Source of the DNA: Alphaproteobacteria bacterium
Lineage (GTDB): Bacteria; Pseudomonadota; Alphaproteobacteria; Rhodobacterales; Rhodobacteraceae
Assembly: GCA_003694465.1 (NCBI GenBank)
Contig: RFKM01000219.1
Span: 1 to 12,240 of the forward strand
Direction of reading: 5' to 3'
Length of the DNA stretch: 12,240 bases
Below the pieces are notes generated by a model. The model worked only from the letters and a program-made list of their open reading frames with translations. It searched no databases and was not told the origin of the DNA. Shown in pieces: positions 1-7,654 of the stretch. Positions within the stretch are counted from its first letter, which is position 1; each line of letters starts with the position of its first letter. Made by a program: the position numbers and the translations under genes.

Positions 1-20
1 AATCTCTCAAGAACTCACCG

Positions 21-61
21 CGGGGCCCTGGCCTCGCACAAAAGCCCGGCCCCGGCCGGGC
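21..61 (+). promoter_or_regulatory. GC-rich bztA leader with two overlapping possible hairpins
   Basis: Two inverted repeats can be drawn directly from the bases. One pairs 21-27 with 48-54 (7 bp, CGGGGCC with GGCCCCG). The other pairs 44-50 with 55-61 (7 bp, GCCCGGC with GCCGGGC, 4-nt loop). They share bases 48-54, so only one can form at a time. They end 22 nt before the bztA ATG. The arrangement could be a leader structure affecting transcription or mRNA stability, or chance pairing in GC-rich DNA. The promoter itself is probably left of the window, because I saw no convincing -35/-10 pair here. Confidence 0.3.
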
Positions 62-83
62 CACCTTACAGGAAGAGGTAAAC

Positions 84-1100
84 ATGAAAAAAACCGTACT
101 TCTCGGCGCCCTGACCGTGGCGGCCTTCGCGGCCGGCTCGGCGTCGGCGGCGACGCTGGACGACGTGAAAGCTCGCGGCAAGCTCAAGTGTGGCGTGACC
201 ACCGGCCTTGTCGGCTTTGCTGCGCCGGATGCCAACGGTCATTGGGATGGCTTCGACGTCGGCGTCTGCCGCGCCGTCGCCGCTGCGGTTCTGGGCGATC
301 CGGAAGCGATCGAGTTCGTGCCGACCACCGGCAAGACCCGCTTCACCGCGCTGGCTTCGGGCGAAGTCGACATGCTCGCCCGCAACACCACCTGGACCTT
401 CTCGCGCGATGTCGACCTCAAGTTCGAATTCGTCGGCGTGAACTACTATGACGGTCAGGGCTTCATGGTGCCCAAGTCTCTCGGCGTTTCGTCGGCGAAA
501 GAGCTTGATGGCGCCACGGTCTGCATCCAGACCGGCACCACCACCGAGCTCAACCTGGCCGACTTCTTCCGTGCCAACAACATGAGCTACGAGCCGGTTC
601 CGATCGAGACCAACGCCGAAGCGCAGCAGCAGTTCCTTGCCGGCGCCTGCGACGTCTACACGACCGACCGTTCGGGCCTCGCCGCCACCCGCGCGACCTT
701 CGAGAACCGGGACGACTACGTCATCCTTCCGGAAGTGATCTCGAAAGAGCCGCTCGGCCCGCTGGTTCGCCATGGCGACCAGGAGTGGGGCGACCTCGTG
801 CGCTGGACGCTCAACGCCCTGATCTCGGCTGAAGAGCTGGGCATCACCTCGGCCAACATCGACGAGCTGGCCAAGGGCACCGACAACCCGGAAATCAACC
901 GGATTCTCGGCACCGAGGGCAACCTTGGCGAGATGCTTGGCCTCGACAAGGAGTGGGCCGTGCGCGCCATCAAGGCGGGCGGCAACTACGGCGAACTCTT
1001 TGCCAAGAACATCGGCGAAGACACGCCGGTCGGCCTCGGCCGCGGCCTGAACGCGCAGTGGAAAGACGGTGGTCTTCTCTACTCGCCGCCGTTCCGGTAA
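84..1100 (+). CDS. bztA: Glutamate/glutamine/aspartate/asparagine ABC transporter, periplasmic substrate-binding protein
   Basis: This 338-residue protein captures acidic amino acids and their amides in the periplasm and delivers them to the BztB/BztC permease. It has a classic Sec signal peptide: MKK, a hydrophobic stretch at residues 5-18, and an ASA|A cleavage site near residue 22. The mature part is a family-3 solute-binding protein (SBP_bac_3), with the family signature around GFDVGVCRAV (56-65). It carries four cysteines (36, 62, 147, 189). Cys147 and Cys189 could form a periplasmic disulfide, which is an inference. The ATG at 84 follows an AGAGG ribosome binding site with good spacing and places the signal peptide at the extreme N-terminus. 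It is the first gene of a four-gene operon whose order matches bztABCD of Rhodobacter (aapJQMP of Rhizobium). Family identity is secure. The exact substrate range is inferred from the family. Confidence 0.95.
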   Translation: MKKTVLLGALTVAAFAAGSASAATLDDVKARGKLKCGVTTGLVGFAAPDANGHWDGFDVGVCRAVAAAVLGDPEAIEFVPTTGKTRFTALASGEVDMLARNTTWTFSRDVDLKFEFVGVNYYDGQGFMVPKSLGVSSAKELDGATVCIQTGTTTELNLADFFRANNMSYEPVPIETNAEAQQQFLAGACDVYTTDRSGLAATRATFENRDDYVILPEVISKEPLGPLVRHGDQEWGDLVRWTLNALISAEELGITSANIDELAKGTDNPEINRILGTEGNLGEMLGLDKEWAVRAIKAGGNYGELFAKNIGEDTPVGLGRGLNAQWKDGGLLYSPPFR

Positions 1101-1113
1101 TACCGATCTGGGG

Positions 1114-1136
1114 AGGGCGCGGCCTGTCCGCGCCCT
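1114..1136 (+). terminator. Intercistronic stem-loop between bztA and bztB
   Basis: A perfect 9-bp GC-rich stem (AGGGCGCGG with CCGCGCCCT) closes a 5-nt loop, CCTGT, starting 13 nt after the bztA stop codon. Only two T follow, so it is likely a leaky terminator or an mRNA 3'-end stabiliser rather than a full stop. Such elements are well known after binding-protein genes of ABC operons, where they let the periplasmic protein be made in excess over the permease. That role is inferred from position. Confidence 0.65.
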
Positions 1137-1211
1137 TTCCGTATCCAGCGAAAAGACAAGAGCCGACGGCCGGCCGAGCGCCGGGAATTCGTGGCCGACA
1201 GGGAAAATTCC

Positions 1212-2480
1212 ATGACGATACTGACCGACCCCCCGAAGGAGTCGTTCCGTCTGTCGATGCTCATCTACGACAGCCGGTATCGCTCGACGACAATCCAGAT
1301 CGTTGCGCTGATTGGCGTTCTGACACTGGTTGGCTGGTTGATTTCCAACACGGCCCAGAACCTCGCCGACCTCGGCAAGGAGCCGAGCTTTTCGTTCCTG
1401 TTCGAGAGCGCCGGCTATGACATCAACCAGCGCCTGATCGACTACAACAACCAGGACACGCACCTGCGCGCGGCCTTCGTGGGGTTTCTCAACACCCTGC
1501 TGGTGGCCGGGATGGGCTGCGTCACCGCGACGGTGATCGGGGTGTTCGTCGGGGTCTTGCGCCTGTCGAACAACTGGCTCGTGGCCCGGCTGATGACCGT
1601 CTACGTCGAGACGTTCCGCAACATTCCGGTGCTGCTCTGGATCATCTTCACGATGGCGATTCTCATCGAGACCCTGCCGGCGCCAAGGGAGTTTCGGGGC
1701 GAAAACCCGGCGGCCCACATGCTGCTCGGTGATTCGGTGGCGCTGACCAACCGGGGCTTCTATGTGCCGGAACCGCTGTTCTCGCGCAGCCTCGGCAACA
1801 TTCACCTCTTCGGGAATTCGCCGCTGCGGTTCGATGTGAGCCTCGATCTCGTCGCCATTCTGGCGGTGCTCATCTCGAGCATCCTCGTTGCCCGGCTGAT
1901 CGGCCGGCGGGCCGACCGTATCCAGGCCGCGACGGGCGACCGGCCGAGAACATGGCACTGGCGCCTTGCGGTGCTCGTTTTGCCGACGGTGGCGATCCTG
2001 TGGGTGCTCGGTTTCTACCTCGGCTATCCCGAACTCAAGGGGTTCAACTTCCGCGGCGGCATCCACATGCGCAACTCGCTGATCGCGCTCTGGCTGGCGC
2101 TTTCGGTCTATACCGCCGCCTTCATCGCCGAAATCGTCCGAGCGGGCATTCTGGCGATTTCGAAGGGGCAAACCGAGGCAGCGGCGGCGCTGGGCCTGCG
2201 CCCACGCCTGATCATGAGCCTTGTGATTCTCCCGCAGGCGCTGCGGATCATCATTCCGCCGCTGATCTCGCAATTCCTGAACCTGACCAAGAACTCCTCG
2301 CTCGCCATCGCCGTGGGATACATGGACATCACCGGCACGTTGATGGGCATCACCCTCAACCAGACCGGGCGCGAGCTGGAAACCATCCTGATCGGGATGC
2401 TCATCTACCTGGCGATCTCGCTTTCGATCTCGGCGGTGATGAACGTCTACAACGAATCCGTGAAACTGAAGGAGCGCTGA
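1212..2480 (+). CDS. bztB: Glutamate/glutamine/aspartate/asparagine ABC transporter permease BztB
   Basis: This 422-residue inner-membrane permease would pair with BztC to form the translocation channel. Hydrophobic segments lie near residues 27-45, 89-117, 128-151, 212-231, 252-272, 288-310 and 394-412. The cytoplasmic EAA loop that docks the ATPase spans about 307-330 (EIVRAG, then G, then EAAAALGL). The N-terminal permease half (VGFLNTLLVAG onward) is separated from the EAA-bearing half by a long insertion, typical of the BztB/AapQ branch and longer than the usual ~220-residue amino-acid permeases. I chose the ATG at 1212 because AGGGA at 1200-1204 sits 7 nt ahead of it. An in-frame GTG at 1191 would add seven residues without such a site. 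The spacer from bztA is 111 bp with a stem-loop, and bztC follows after one base. Confidence 0.94.
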   Translation: MTILTDPPKESFRLSMLIYDSRYRSTTIQIVALIGVLTLVGWLISNTAQNLADLGKEPSFSFLFESAGYDINQRLIDYNNQDTHLRAAFVGFLNTLLVAGMGCVTATVIGVFVGVLRLSNNWLVARLMTVYVETFRNIPVLLWIIFTMAILIETLPAPREFRGENPAAHMLLGDSVALTNRGFYVPEPLFSRSLGNIHLFGNSPLRFDVSLDLVAILAVLISSILVARLIGRRADRIQAATGDRPRTWHWRLAVLVLPTVAILWVLGFYLGYPELKGFNFRGGIHMRNSLIALWLALSVYTAAFIAEIVRAGILAISKGQTEAAAALGLRPRLIMSLVILPQALRIIIPPLISQFLNLTKNSSLAIAVGYMDITGTLMGITLNQTGRELETILIGMLIYLAISLSISAVMNVYNESVKLKER

Positions 2481-2481
2481 C

Positions 2482-3963
2482 ATGACCGATCTCTCCTTCG
2501 TGCGCACCGAAATGCTGCCGGAGCGGGCCCCGCCGCCCTCGACGACCGGGGTCATCGGCTGGCTGCGCAAGAACCTCTTCGACGGCTGGCTCAATTCGGC
2601 CCTGACCATCGTTTCGCTGCTCTTCGTGTTCTGGGTGCTCGACCATCTCTTCGTCTGGGGCATCTCGCCGACGTGGAGCGACGGCTCGCTCGACCAGTGC
2701 CGGACCACCATCAGCGAAGCCGGCTGGGGCGGCGCCTGCTGGGGGGTGATCCGCGAGCGCTGGCCGCAGATGCTCTACGGCTTCTACCCCGAAGAGCTGC
2801 GCATCCGCCCGACGCTGGCCTTCTTCCTGCTGTTCATCGCCCTGATCCCGGTGCTGTTCTCGATGATCAGCCGGCGGATGAACTGGCTGCTGCTGGCGCT
2901 GGTCCTGCTCGCCTTTACCTTCGCGGTCGAAAGCTCGGGGCTGATCATCGCGGCGCGGGTGGTTCTGGCCGCCGCGGCGCTGTGGATCGGCGTCCTTCTC
3001 GTGCGCGTTCCCACGGGCGAGGAGCGGGAAGAGCAGATCAAGCAAGGCGCCGGACGGTTGCCCAACCCGCTGTGGTTCACGGCGCTTTACATTTTCCTCA
3101 TGCCGTGGCTGCTTTGGGGCGGAACGGTCTGGACGCCCGTCGCGGTCGCGCTTGGCATCGTCATTGGGGGGCTGGCCTTCCGGCTTCTGAGCCCCATGAC
3201 CGGCACGCTGGCGGCGCTGATCGTGGCGGTTGTCGCCACGATCCTGTGGTGGCTTCTGCTGTCGGGCCCCTTTGCCGACATGATGCACGGGATCTTCCCG
3301 ATCGGGCTCGAGCCGGTGAAGTCGCGCCTCTTCGGCGGCCTGATGCTTTCGATCACCATCGGCGTTGTCGCCATCGCGGTTTCCCTGCCCTTGGGCATCG
3401 TTCTGGCGCTGGGCCGGCAGTCTGACCTGCTGATCGTGAAGTATCTCTCGGTGATCTTCATCGAGTTCATCCGCGGGGTGCCGCTGATCACGCTGCTGTT
3501 CGTGGCCTCGGTGCTGCTAAACATCTTCATGCCGCCGGGCACCAACTTCGACATCATCCTGCGCGTCATCATCATGGCGACGATCTTCTCGGCCGCCTAC
3601 ATGGCCGAGGTGATCCGGGGCGGCCTCGCGGCCCTGCCCAAGGGCCAGTACGAGGCGGCCGACGCGCTCGGGCTCGACTATTGGAAGGCCCAGCGGCTGG
3701 TGATCATGCCGCAGGCGCTGAAGATCTCGATTCCCGGCATCGTCAGCACCTTCATCGGCCTGTTCAAGGATACGACGCTGGTGTCGATCATCGGCCTGAT
3801 GGACCCGATCGGCCTTTCCAACGCGATCCGAGCCGACGCGAACTGGAACGGCATCGTCTGGGAGCTTTACGGCTTCATCGCGCTGATGTTCTTCATCTTC
3901 ACCTTCTCGATGTCGCGCTACTCGATGTATCTCGAGCGCCGTCTTCGTACGGACCACCGCTAA
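2482..3963 (+). CDS. bztC: Glutamate/glutamine/aspartate/asparagine ABC transporter permease BztC
   Basis: This is the second channel subunit, 493 residues. About twelve hydrophobic segments can be seen: 38-60, 110-130, 133-149, 152-174, 198-216, 218-236, 243-260, 285-311, 322-349, 357-379, 418-440 and 458-478. The permease domain with the EAA loop ([20 protein letters not shown], 376-395) occupies the C-terminal 215 residues. The region 150-260 adds roughly four membrane segments and a charged loop (178-188) between the first transmembrane helix and the conserved part. From memory, BztC/AapM proteins are about 380-435 residues, so this one looks long. The start is fixed by AAGGAG at 2469-2474, inside the end of bztB and 7 nt before the ATG. 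The bztB stop is 1 nt upstream, indicating translational coupling. Confidence 0.94.
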   Translation: MTDLSFVRTEMLPERAPPPSTTGVIGWLRKNLFDGWLNSALTIVSLLFVFWVLDHLFVWGISPTWSDGSLDQCRTTISEAGWGGACWGVIRERWPQMLYGFYPEELRIRPTLAFFLLFIALIPVLFSMISRRMNWLLLALVLLAFTFAVESSGLIIAARVVLAAAALWIGVLLVRVPTGEEREEQIKQGAGRLPNPLWFTALYIFLMPWLLWGGTVWTPVAVALGIVIGGLAFRLLSPMTGTLAALIVAVVATILWWLLLSGPFADMMHGIFPIGLEPVKSRLFGGLMLSITIGVVAIAVSLPLGIVLALGRQSDLLIVKYLSVIFIEFIRGVPLITLLFVASVLLNIFMPPGTNFDIILRVIIMATIFSAAYMAEVIRGGLAALPKGQYEAADALGLDYWKAQRLVIMPQALKISIPGIVSTFIGLFKDTTLVSIIGLMDPIGLSNAIRADANWNGIVWELYGFIALMFFIFTFSMSRYSMYLERRLRTDHR

Positions 3964-3974
3964 GGAGACTGGAA

Positions 3975-4760
3975 ATGTCCACGCTTGAAACCGACCGCAA
4001 GGTCAACCGTTCGCAGATGAAGGTCTCCGACAAGGTGGCCATCGAAATCCGCAAGATGAACAAGTGGTACGGCCAGTTCCACGTTCTGCGCGATATCGAC
4101 CTGACCGTTTACGAGGGCGAGCGCATCGTCATCGCCGGCCCCTCGGGTTCGGGCAAGTCGACCCTGATCCGCTGCATCAACCGGCTGGAAGAGCACCAGT
4201 CGGGGCAGATCATCGTTGACGGCATCGAGCTTTCGTCGGACCTGAAGAACATCGACAAGGTGCGCTCGGAAGTGGGGATGGTGTTCCAGCACTTCAACCT
4301 GTTCCCGCATCTCACCATTCTCGAGAACTGCACGCTGGCGCCGATCTGGGTGCGCAAGATCCCCCGCAAACAGGCGGAGGAAACGGCAATGCACTTCCTC
4401 GAGAAGGTGAAGATTCCCGAGCAGGCCCACAAATACCCCGGCCAGCTTTCGGGCGGTCAGCAGCAGCGCGTGGCGATTGCCCGCTCGCTGTGCATGATGC
4501 CGCGGATCATGCTCTTTGACGAACCCACCTCGGCGCTCGATCCGGAGATGATCAAGGAGGTGCTCGACACGATGATCGAACTGGCCGAAGAGGGCATGAC
4601 CATGCTCGTGGTCACCCACGAGATGGGCTTTGCCCAGCAGGTGGCCAACCGGGTGATCTTCATGGACGCCGGGCAGATCGTCGAGCAGAACGAGCCGACG
4701 GAGTTCTTCAACAACCCGAAGTCGGAGCGCACCAAGCTCTTCCTCAGCCAGATCCTCTGA
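3975..4760 (+). CDS. bztD: Glutamate/glutamine/aspartate/asparagine ABC transporter ATP-binding protein
   Basis: This 261-residue cytoplasmic ATPase powers the Bzt importer. All nucleotide-binding motifs are intact: Walker [10 protein letters not shown] (55-63), Q-loop Gln105 in [11 protein letters not shown] signature LSGGQQQR (158-165), Walker B IMLFDE (178-183), D-loop SALD (186-189) and the switch His215 in VTHEMGF. The first ~20 residues are a polar extension before the domain. The ATG at 3975 follows AAGGAG (3962-3967), which overlaps the bztC stop codon, with a 7-nt gap. It is the last gene of the operon and a strong terminator follows. The polar amino-acid transporter ATPase family (GlnQ/AapP-like) is certain from the motifs. 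Assignment to the Bzt system rests on the neighbouring genes. Confidence 0.97.
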   Translation: MSTLETDRKVNRSQMKVSDKVAIEIRKMNKWYGQFHVLRDIDLTVYEGERIVIAGPSGSGKSTLIRCINRLEEHQSGQIIVDGIELSSDLKNIDKVRSEVGMVFQHFNLFPHLTILENCTLAPIWVRKIPRKQAEETAMHFLEKVKIPEQAHKYPGQLSGGQQQRVAIARSLCMMPRIMLFDEPTSALDPEMIKEVLDTMIELAEEGMTMLVVTHEMGFAQQVANRVIFMDAGQIVEQNEPTEFFNNPKSERTKLFLSQIL

Positions 4761-4780
4761 TCGGCAACCGGAACCAAGAG

Positions 4781-4805
4781 GGGGCGTGCTACGGCGCGCC
4801 CCTTT
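4781..4805 (+). terminator. Intrinsic terminator of the bzt operon
   Basis: A 9-bp stem (GGGGCGTGC with GCGCGCCCC, one T-G wobble) encloses a TACG loop closed by C and G, a stable UNCG-type tetraloop, and is followed by TTT. It begins 20 nt after the bztD stop. The convergent phosphatase gene ends at 4811, so the same hairpin may slow transcription from the other side too, although the opposite strand lacks a T run. Confidence 0.8.
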
Positions 4806-4810
4806 GCATG

Positions 4811-5314
4811 TCAGGAAAGATCGCGCGGGAAGGCCAGCGCCACGAGCTGGCCCGAATGCCAGCGAATATCCCGCCATTCGGGGATGTCGAAATCGATCAC
4901 TGCGGTCGTGGCCGTCGGGAACCGCGCGAAGCGGGCCTCGTCGGGCGGTTCCGCCAGCAGGCGGCGGGCGAAGCCGGCGCAGCCGGGGTTGTGGCCGACC
5001 ATCGCCACGACAGGCGCTTGCGCCGTCTCCAGCACAAGCCGCATCTCCTCGGGGCTGGCATGGTAGAGGGCATCGTGCAGTGCGACCGGCACGGTGAATC
5101 CAGCGGCGGCGGCGATGCGTTCCCAGGTTTCGCGGGTTCGCCGGGCGCTTGAGACGAGGGCTACGTCGGGCTGGAACCGCTGGGCCGCCAGCCAGTTGCC
5201 GATGCGATCGGCAGCACGGCGTCCGCGGGCGTTGAGCGGGCGGGCATGGTCGCCGGCGACCGGCGCCGACCAGTCGGACTTGGCATGGCGGATCAGGATC
5301 AGCCGGCGGGTCAT
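4811..5314 (-). CDS. SixA-type histidine phosphatase family protein
   Basis: This 167-residue cytoplasmic protein belongs to the histidine phosphatase (phosphoglycerate-mutase-like) superfamily, in the small SixA-like branch. The phosphate-pocket motif RHAKSDW is at residues 9-15, with His10 as the nucleophile. Arg58 lies in SSARRTRET, and the second catalytic His108 lies in VGHNPG. The family removes phosphate from phosphohistidine proteins or small phosphoesters; the substrate here is unknown. The ATG at 5314 is chosen because it places the RHA motif at the N-terminus as in homologues. It overlaps the upstream iron-sulfur gene's stop as ATGA and has no Shine-Dalgarno sequence of its own, so translation probably depends on coupling. 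A longer in-frame reading upstream overlaps that gene and has no family match that I recognise. Confidence 0.85.
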   Translation of the reverse strand: MTRRLILIRHAKSDWSAPVAGDHARPLNARGRRAADRIGNWLAAQRFQPDVALVSSARRTRETWERIAAAAGFTVPVALHDALYHASPEEMRLVLETAQAPVVAMVGHNPGCAGFARRLLAEPPDEARFARFPTATTAVIDFDIPEWRDIRWHSGQLVALAFPRDLS

Positions 5315-5934
5315 CGCGGGTGAAAGGCCCTCATGTGGAAGGCGGACTGGGCGTCCTGCCGTCCGTAGGCCTGACTGAGCGGGCAGGCGCGGCGCGCGGC
5401 GCAGCCGCGCGAGAGGCATTCTGCGCTGTCGAGTGAATCCAGATTCGCGTGGCAGGCGGCGGTATCATAGGCATCCGGCCCCAGCGCCCCGACGGGGCAG
5501 GCGCTTCGGCAGGGTTGGCCCTCGCAATGCGCGCAGGGGCTTTGCAGGCGGGGTGTTGGCGGGGCGGGTTCGGCAAGGCGCACCGCCCCCCGCAGCGAGA
5601 GCCAGAGCCCCATTCGTTCGTGCACGAGAAGCCCCACTGGCGAGGCCCAGGCCCGTCCGCTGGCCAGCGCCCAGGAGATGAACGGCGGGTAGGGCGGGCC
5701 GTCGGACGGGAACAGCGCTTCCCCGCCCCAGGCGCGGGCAAGGCCGCCGATCACCCGTTTTGACCAGCGGTCTAGCGGGTCGGGCGCGCCGTCGCGATAT
5801 TCGGCCGACCGGGTGAAGGCGGGCCAGAAGCCGGGTTCTTTCGGGGCGAGCAGAAGCACCGTGCCGTCGCCGTCGGGTGCCGCGCCGACGAGCTCGAGAT
5901 GCAGCCGCGCGGCCTCTTCCGCCCGGCGCGCCAT
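5311..5934 (-). CDS. Ferredoxin-like iron-sulfur protein with eight cysteines (function unknown)
   Basis: This is a 207-residue soluble protein. The N-terminal 130 residues contain no motif I recognise. The C-terminal part carries eight cysteines, at 134, 137, 142, 146, 161, 173, 178 and 184. The first four read C-X2-C-X4-C-X3-C-P, a ferredoxin-like pattern with a third gap two residues longer than the classical X2. The last four (C-X11-C-X4-C-X5-C-P) could hold a second cluster. It ends with a His-rich tail (FHMRAFHPR). It is probably a 4Fe-4S electron carrier or redox protein; the distal QueG-like Fe-S region is the nearest comparison I can offer, and it is weak. The ATG at 5934 lies 4 nt after the argB stop, with AAGGGCTGAGG ahead of it. 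The stop overlaps the phosphatase start by 4 nt. Confidence 0.75.
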   Translation of the reverse strand: MARRAEEAARLHLELVGAAPDGDGTVLLLAPKEPGFWPAFTRSAEYRDGAPDPLDRWSKRVIGGLARAWGGEALFPSDGPPYPPFISWALASGRAWASPVGLLVHERMGLWLSLRGAVRLAEPAPPTPRLQSPCAHCEGQPCRSACPVGALGPDAYDTAACHANLDSLDSAECLSRGCAARRACPLSQAYGRQDAQSAFHMRAFHPR

Positions 5935-5938
5935 CGCC

Positions 5939-6802
5939 TCAGCCCTTGCGGATGATCGAGCCGGCGCCATGGTCGGTGAAGAGCTCGAGCAGGCAGGCAT
6001 TGCGCGCCCGTCCGTCAAGGATCACCACCGCGCGCACGCCGCCGTCGATGGCATGAAGGGCGGTTTCGGTCTTGGGGATCATGCCGCCCGCGATCACGCC
6101 CTGCGCGGTCAGGTCGATGATCTGCTGCGAGGTCAATTCGGTCAGAACGGCGCCGGAGGCGTCTTTCACGCCCTCGACGTCGGTCAGCAGCAAAAGCCGG
6201 TCGGCCTTGAGGGCGGCGGCAATGGCACCGGCGGCGGTGTCGCCGTTGACGTTGAAGGTCTCGCCCCCGCGCCCCATGCCGATCGGGGCGATGACTGGAA
6301 TGATCTCGGCCTCGGCCAGCTTGCGCAGCACCGTCGGGTCCATCTCCACCGGCGTTCCGACGAAGCCGAGATCGGGGTTGGTCCTCTCGCAGACCATCAG
6401 CTTCGCATCCTTGCCGGTCAGGCCCACGGCCCGCCCGCCGGCATCGTTGATCGCCTGCACGATCCGCTTGTTGACGCGCCCGGCCAGCACCATCTCGACC
6501 ACTTCCATCGTGGCGGCATCCGTTACCCGCTTGCCGTTCACGAAGCCCGACTTCACCCCGAGCCGGGCGAGCATGTCGTTGATCATCGGCCCGCCGCCAT
6601 GCACGACCACCGGGTTCACCCCGACCTGGCGCATCAGCACGATGTCGCGGGCAAAGGAATTCATCGCGTCGTCGTCGCCCATCGCGTTGCCGCCGAACTT
6701 GATGACGACCGTCGCCCCTTCATAGCGTTGCAGATAGGGCAGCGCCTCGTTCAGCGTGCGCGCAGTGGCGATCCAATCGCGGTGCATGGTCTGCTTTCTC
6801 AT
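5939..6802 (-). CDS. argB: Acetylglutamate kinase (arginine biosynthesis)
   Basis: This 287-residue cytoplasmic enzyme phosphorylates N-acetyl-L-glutamate with ATP, the second step of arginine synthesis. Amino-acid kinase fold motifs are all present: KFGGN (35-39), the glycine loop VHGGGP (67-72), FVNGKRVTD (87-95) with Arg92 for substrate, NVNGD (184-188), [10 protein letters not shown] (203-212) and GMIPK (240-244) with the catalytic lysine. An N-terminal helix of ~25 residues precedes the kinase core, and the C-terminus has the [16 protein letters not shown] segment. Both are features of the arginine-inhibited hexameric class, so feedback inhibition is inferred. The start at 6802 is preferred (GGGGA 5 nt upstream). 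An ATG five codons in (6787) is possible. Divergent from the SDR gene, it probably leads a three-gene operon. Confidence 0.96.
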   Translation of the reverse strand: MRKQTMHRDWIATARTLNEALPYLQRYEGATVVIKFGGNAMGDDDAMNSFARDIVLMRQVGVNPVVVHGGGPMINDMLARLGVKSGFVNGKRVTDAATMEVVEMVLAGRVNKRIVQAINDAGGRAVGLTGKDAKLMVCERTNPDLGFVGTPVEMDPTVLRKLAEAEIIPVIAPIGMGRGGETFNVNGDTAAGAIAAALKADRLLLLTDVEGVKDASGAVLTELTSQQIIDLTAQGVIAGGMIPKTETALHAIDGGVRAVVILDGRARNACLLELFTDHGAGSIIRKG

Positions 6803-6828
6803 GGTCGTCCCCGGGGCGTTTCGCCTTG

Positions 6829-6857
6829 GGTCTAGCGCGCGCGCCCTGACCTGCCAA
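6829..6857 (-). promoter_or_regulatory. Candidate argB promoter
   Basis: On the minus strand TTGGCA (6852-6857) is followed after 17 bp by TAGACC (6829-6834), about 27 bp before the argB ATG. The spacing is ideal and the -10 match is only partial. It sits in the 107-bp divergent spacer between argB and the SDR gene. Confidence 0.35.
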
Positions 6858-6863
6858 GGGGGA

Positions 6864-6891
6864 TTGCTCCAGCCATTGCAAGGGCTAGACT
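6864..6891 (+). promoter_or_regulatory. Candidate promoter of the SDR gene
   Basis: TTGCTC (6864-6869) and TAGACT (6886-6891) are 16 bp apart. The implied start of transcription is near 6898, so the GGGAGG ribosome site (6898-6903) would be at the very 5' end of the message. That is unusual and lowers confidence. The -10 hexamer lies in GCTAGAC, which also occurs on the opposite strand at the candidate argB -10. Confidence 0.25.
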
Positions 6892-6909
6892 GCGCGCGGG
6901 AGGTTGAGA

Positions 6910-7644
6910 ATGTCGCAGCGGCAAAAGACCTTGGTCCTGACCGGCGCCAGCCGCGGCATCGGCCATGCCACCGTGCGCAAGTTCAACCGCGAGGGATGGC
7001 GCGTGATCACCTGCTCGCGCGCGCCCTTCCCGGCCGATTGCCCCTGGCCCGGTGGGGCCGAAAACCACGTGGTGGTTGACCTTGCCGACCCCAACCAGAC
7101 GATCGCGGCCATCGAGACGATCCGGGAAAAGCTCGACGGCAGGCTCGATGCGCTGGTGAACAATGCCGGGATCTCGCCCAAGGGCCCGGGCGGCGAGCGG
7201 CTCGACACGATCAACACCGATCTCAAGACCTGGGGGCATGTGTTTCACGTCAACTTTTTCGCCTCGGTCATACTTGCGCGTGGACTGAAAGAGGAACTGG
7301 CCGCGGCCGGAGGGTCGGTTGTCAACGTCACGTCGATTGCCGGGTCGCGGGTGCACCCCTTTGCCGGCGCCGCCTATGCCACCTCGAAGGCGGCCCTTGC
7401 CGCGCTGACCCGGGAAATGGCCCATGACTTCGGGCCGCTGGGGGTGCGCGTCAATGCCATCGCGCCGGGCGAGGTTGAAACCTCGATCCTCTCGCCGGGG
7501 ACGGAAAAGATCGTCGAAAAGCTGCCCCTGCGGCGGCTCGGCCAGCCCGAAGAGGTGGCCGATGTCGTCTTTTTCCTGTGCTCGCCGGCGGCATCCTACA
7601 TTTCGGGGGCCGAAATCGAGGTGAACGGGGCGCAGCACGTCTGA
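6910..7644 (+). CDS. Short-chain dehydrogenase/reductase (SDR) family oxidoreductase
   Basis: This 244-residue cytoplasmic NAD(P)-dependent oxidoreductase is a classical SDR. The cofactor-binding motif TGASRGIG is at 11-18 and NNAG at 84-87. The catalytic tetrad is Asn115 (HVNFF), Ser142 (NVTSIAG), Tyr156 and Lys160 (AYATSKAAL), followed by the PG element IAPGEVET (184-191). Arg15 in the glycine motif hints at NADP(H) preference, by inference. The C-terminal [11 protein letters not shown] resembles FabG-like sugar/acyl SDRs, but the substrate cannot be told from sequence. GGGAGG (6898-6903) lies 6 nt before the ATG at 6910, which fixes the start; a TTG two codons earlier overlaps the spacing region. 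It is transcribed alone, divergent from argB, and its stop lies 10 bp from the convergent engB stop with no terminator between them. Confidence 0.93.
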   Translation: MSQRQKTLVLTGASRGIGHATVRKFNREGWRVITCSRAPFPADCPWPGGAENHVVVDLADPNQTIAAIETIREKLDGRLDALVNNAGISPKGPGGERLDTINTDLKTWGHVFHVNFFASVILARGLKEELAAAGGSVVNVTSIAGSRVHPFAGAAYATSKAALAALTREMAHDFGPLGVRVNAIAPGEVETSILSPGTEKIVEKLPLRRLGQPEEVADVVFFLCSPAASYISGAEIEVNGAQHV

Positions 7645-7654
7645 GCCGGGCGGC

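Noticed and set aside
1191..1211. GTG start for bztB, 7 codons upstream
   Set aside because: There is no Shine-Dalgarno sequence at a suitable distance. AGGGA is placed correctly for the ATG at 1212.
66..2711. 881-codon open frame on the minus strand
   Set aside because: It lies fully antisense to bztA/bztB (and the start of bztC). Its translation is Arg/His/Asp/Gln-rich with no fold-like pattern, as expected for the antisense frame of high-GC genes.
2401..3288. 295-codon open frame on the minus strand opposite bztC
   Set aside because: It is charged, low-complexity antisense translation of membrane-segment codons.
3960..4877. 305-codon open frame on the minus strand
   Set aside because: It is a shadow of bztD, whose ATPase motifs are complete on the plus strand.
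5315..5419. Longer start of the SixA-like phosphatase
   Set aside because: The added 35 residues overlap the cysteine-rich end of the upstream gene. The family's RHA motif normally begins within the first ten residues.
5813..6835. 340-codon open frame on the plus strand opposite argB
   Set aside because: It is His/Asp/Gly/Arg-rich antisense translation of argB with no independent ribosome site or family match.
7645..7654. Bidirectional terminator between the SDR and engB stops
   Set aside because: Only 10 bp of GC-rich sequence separate the genes, and no hairpin with a T run could be drawn.
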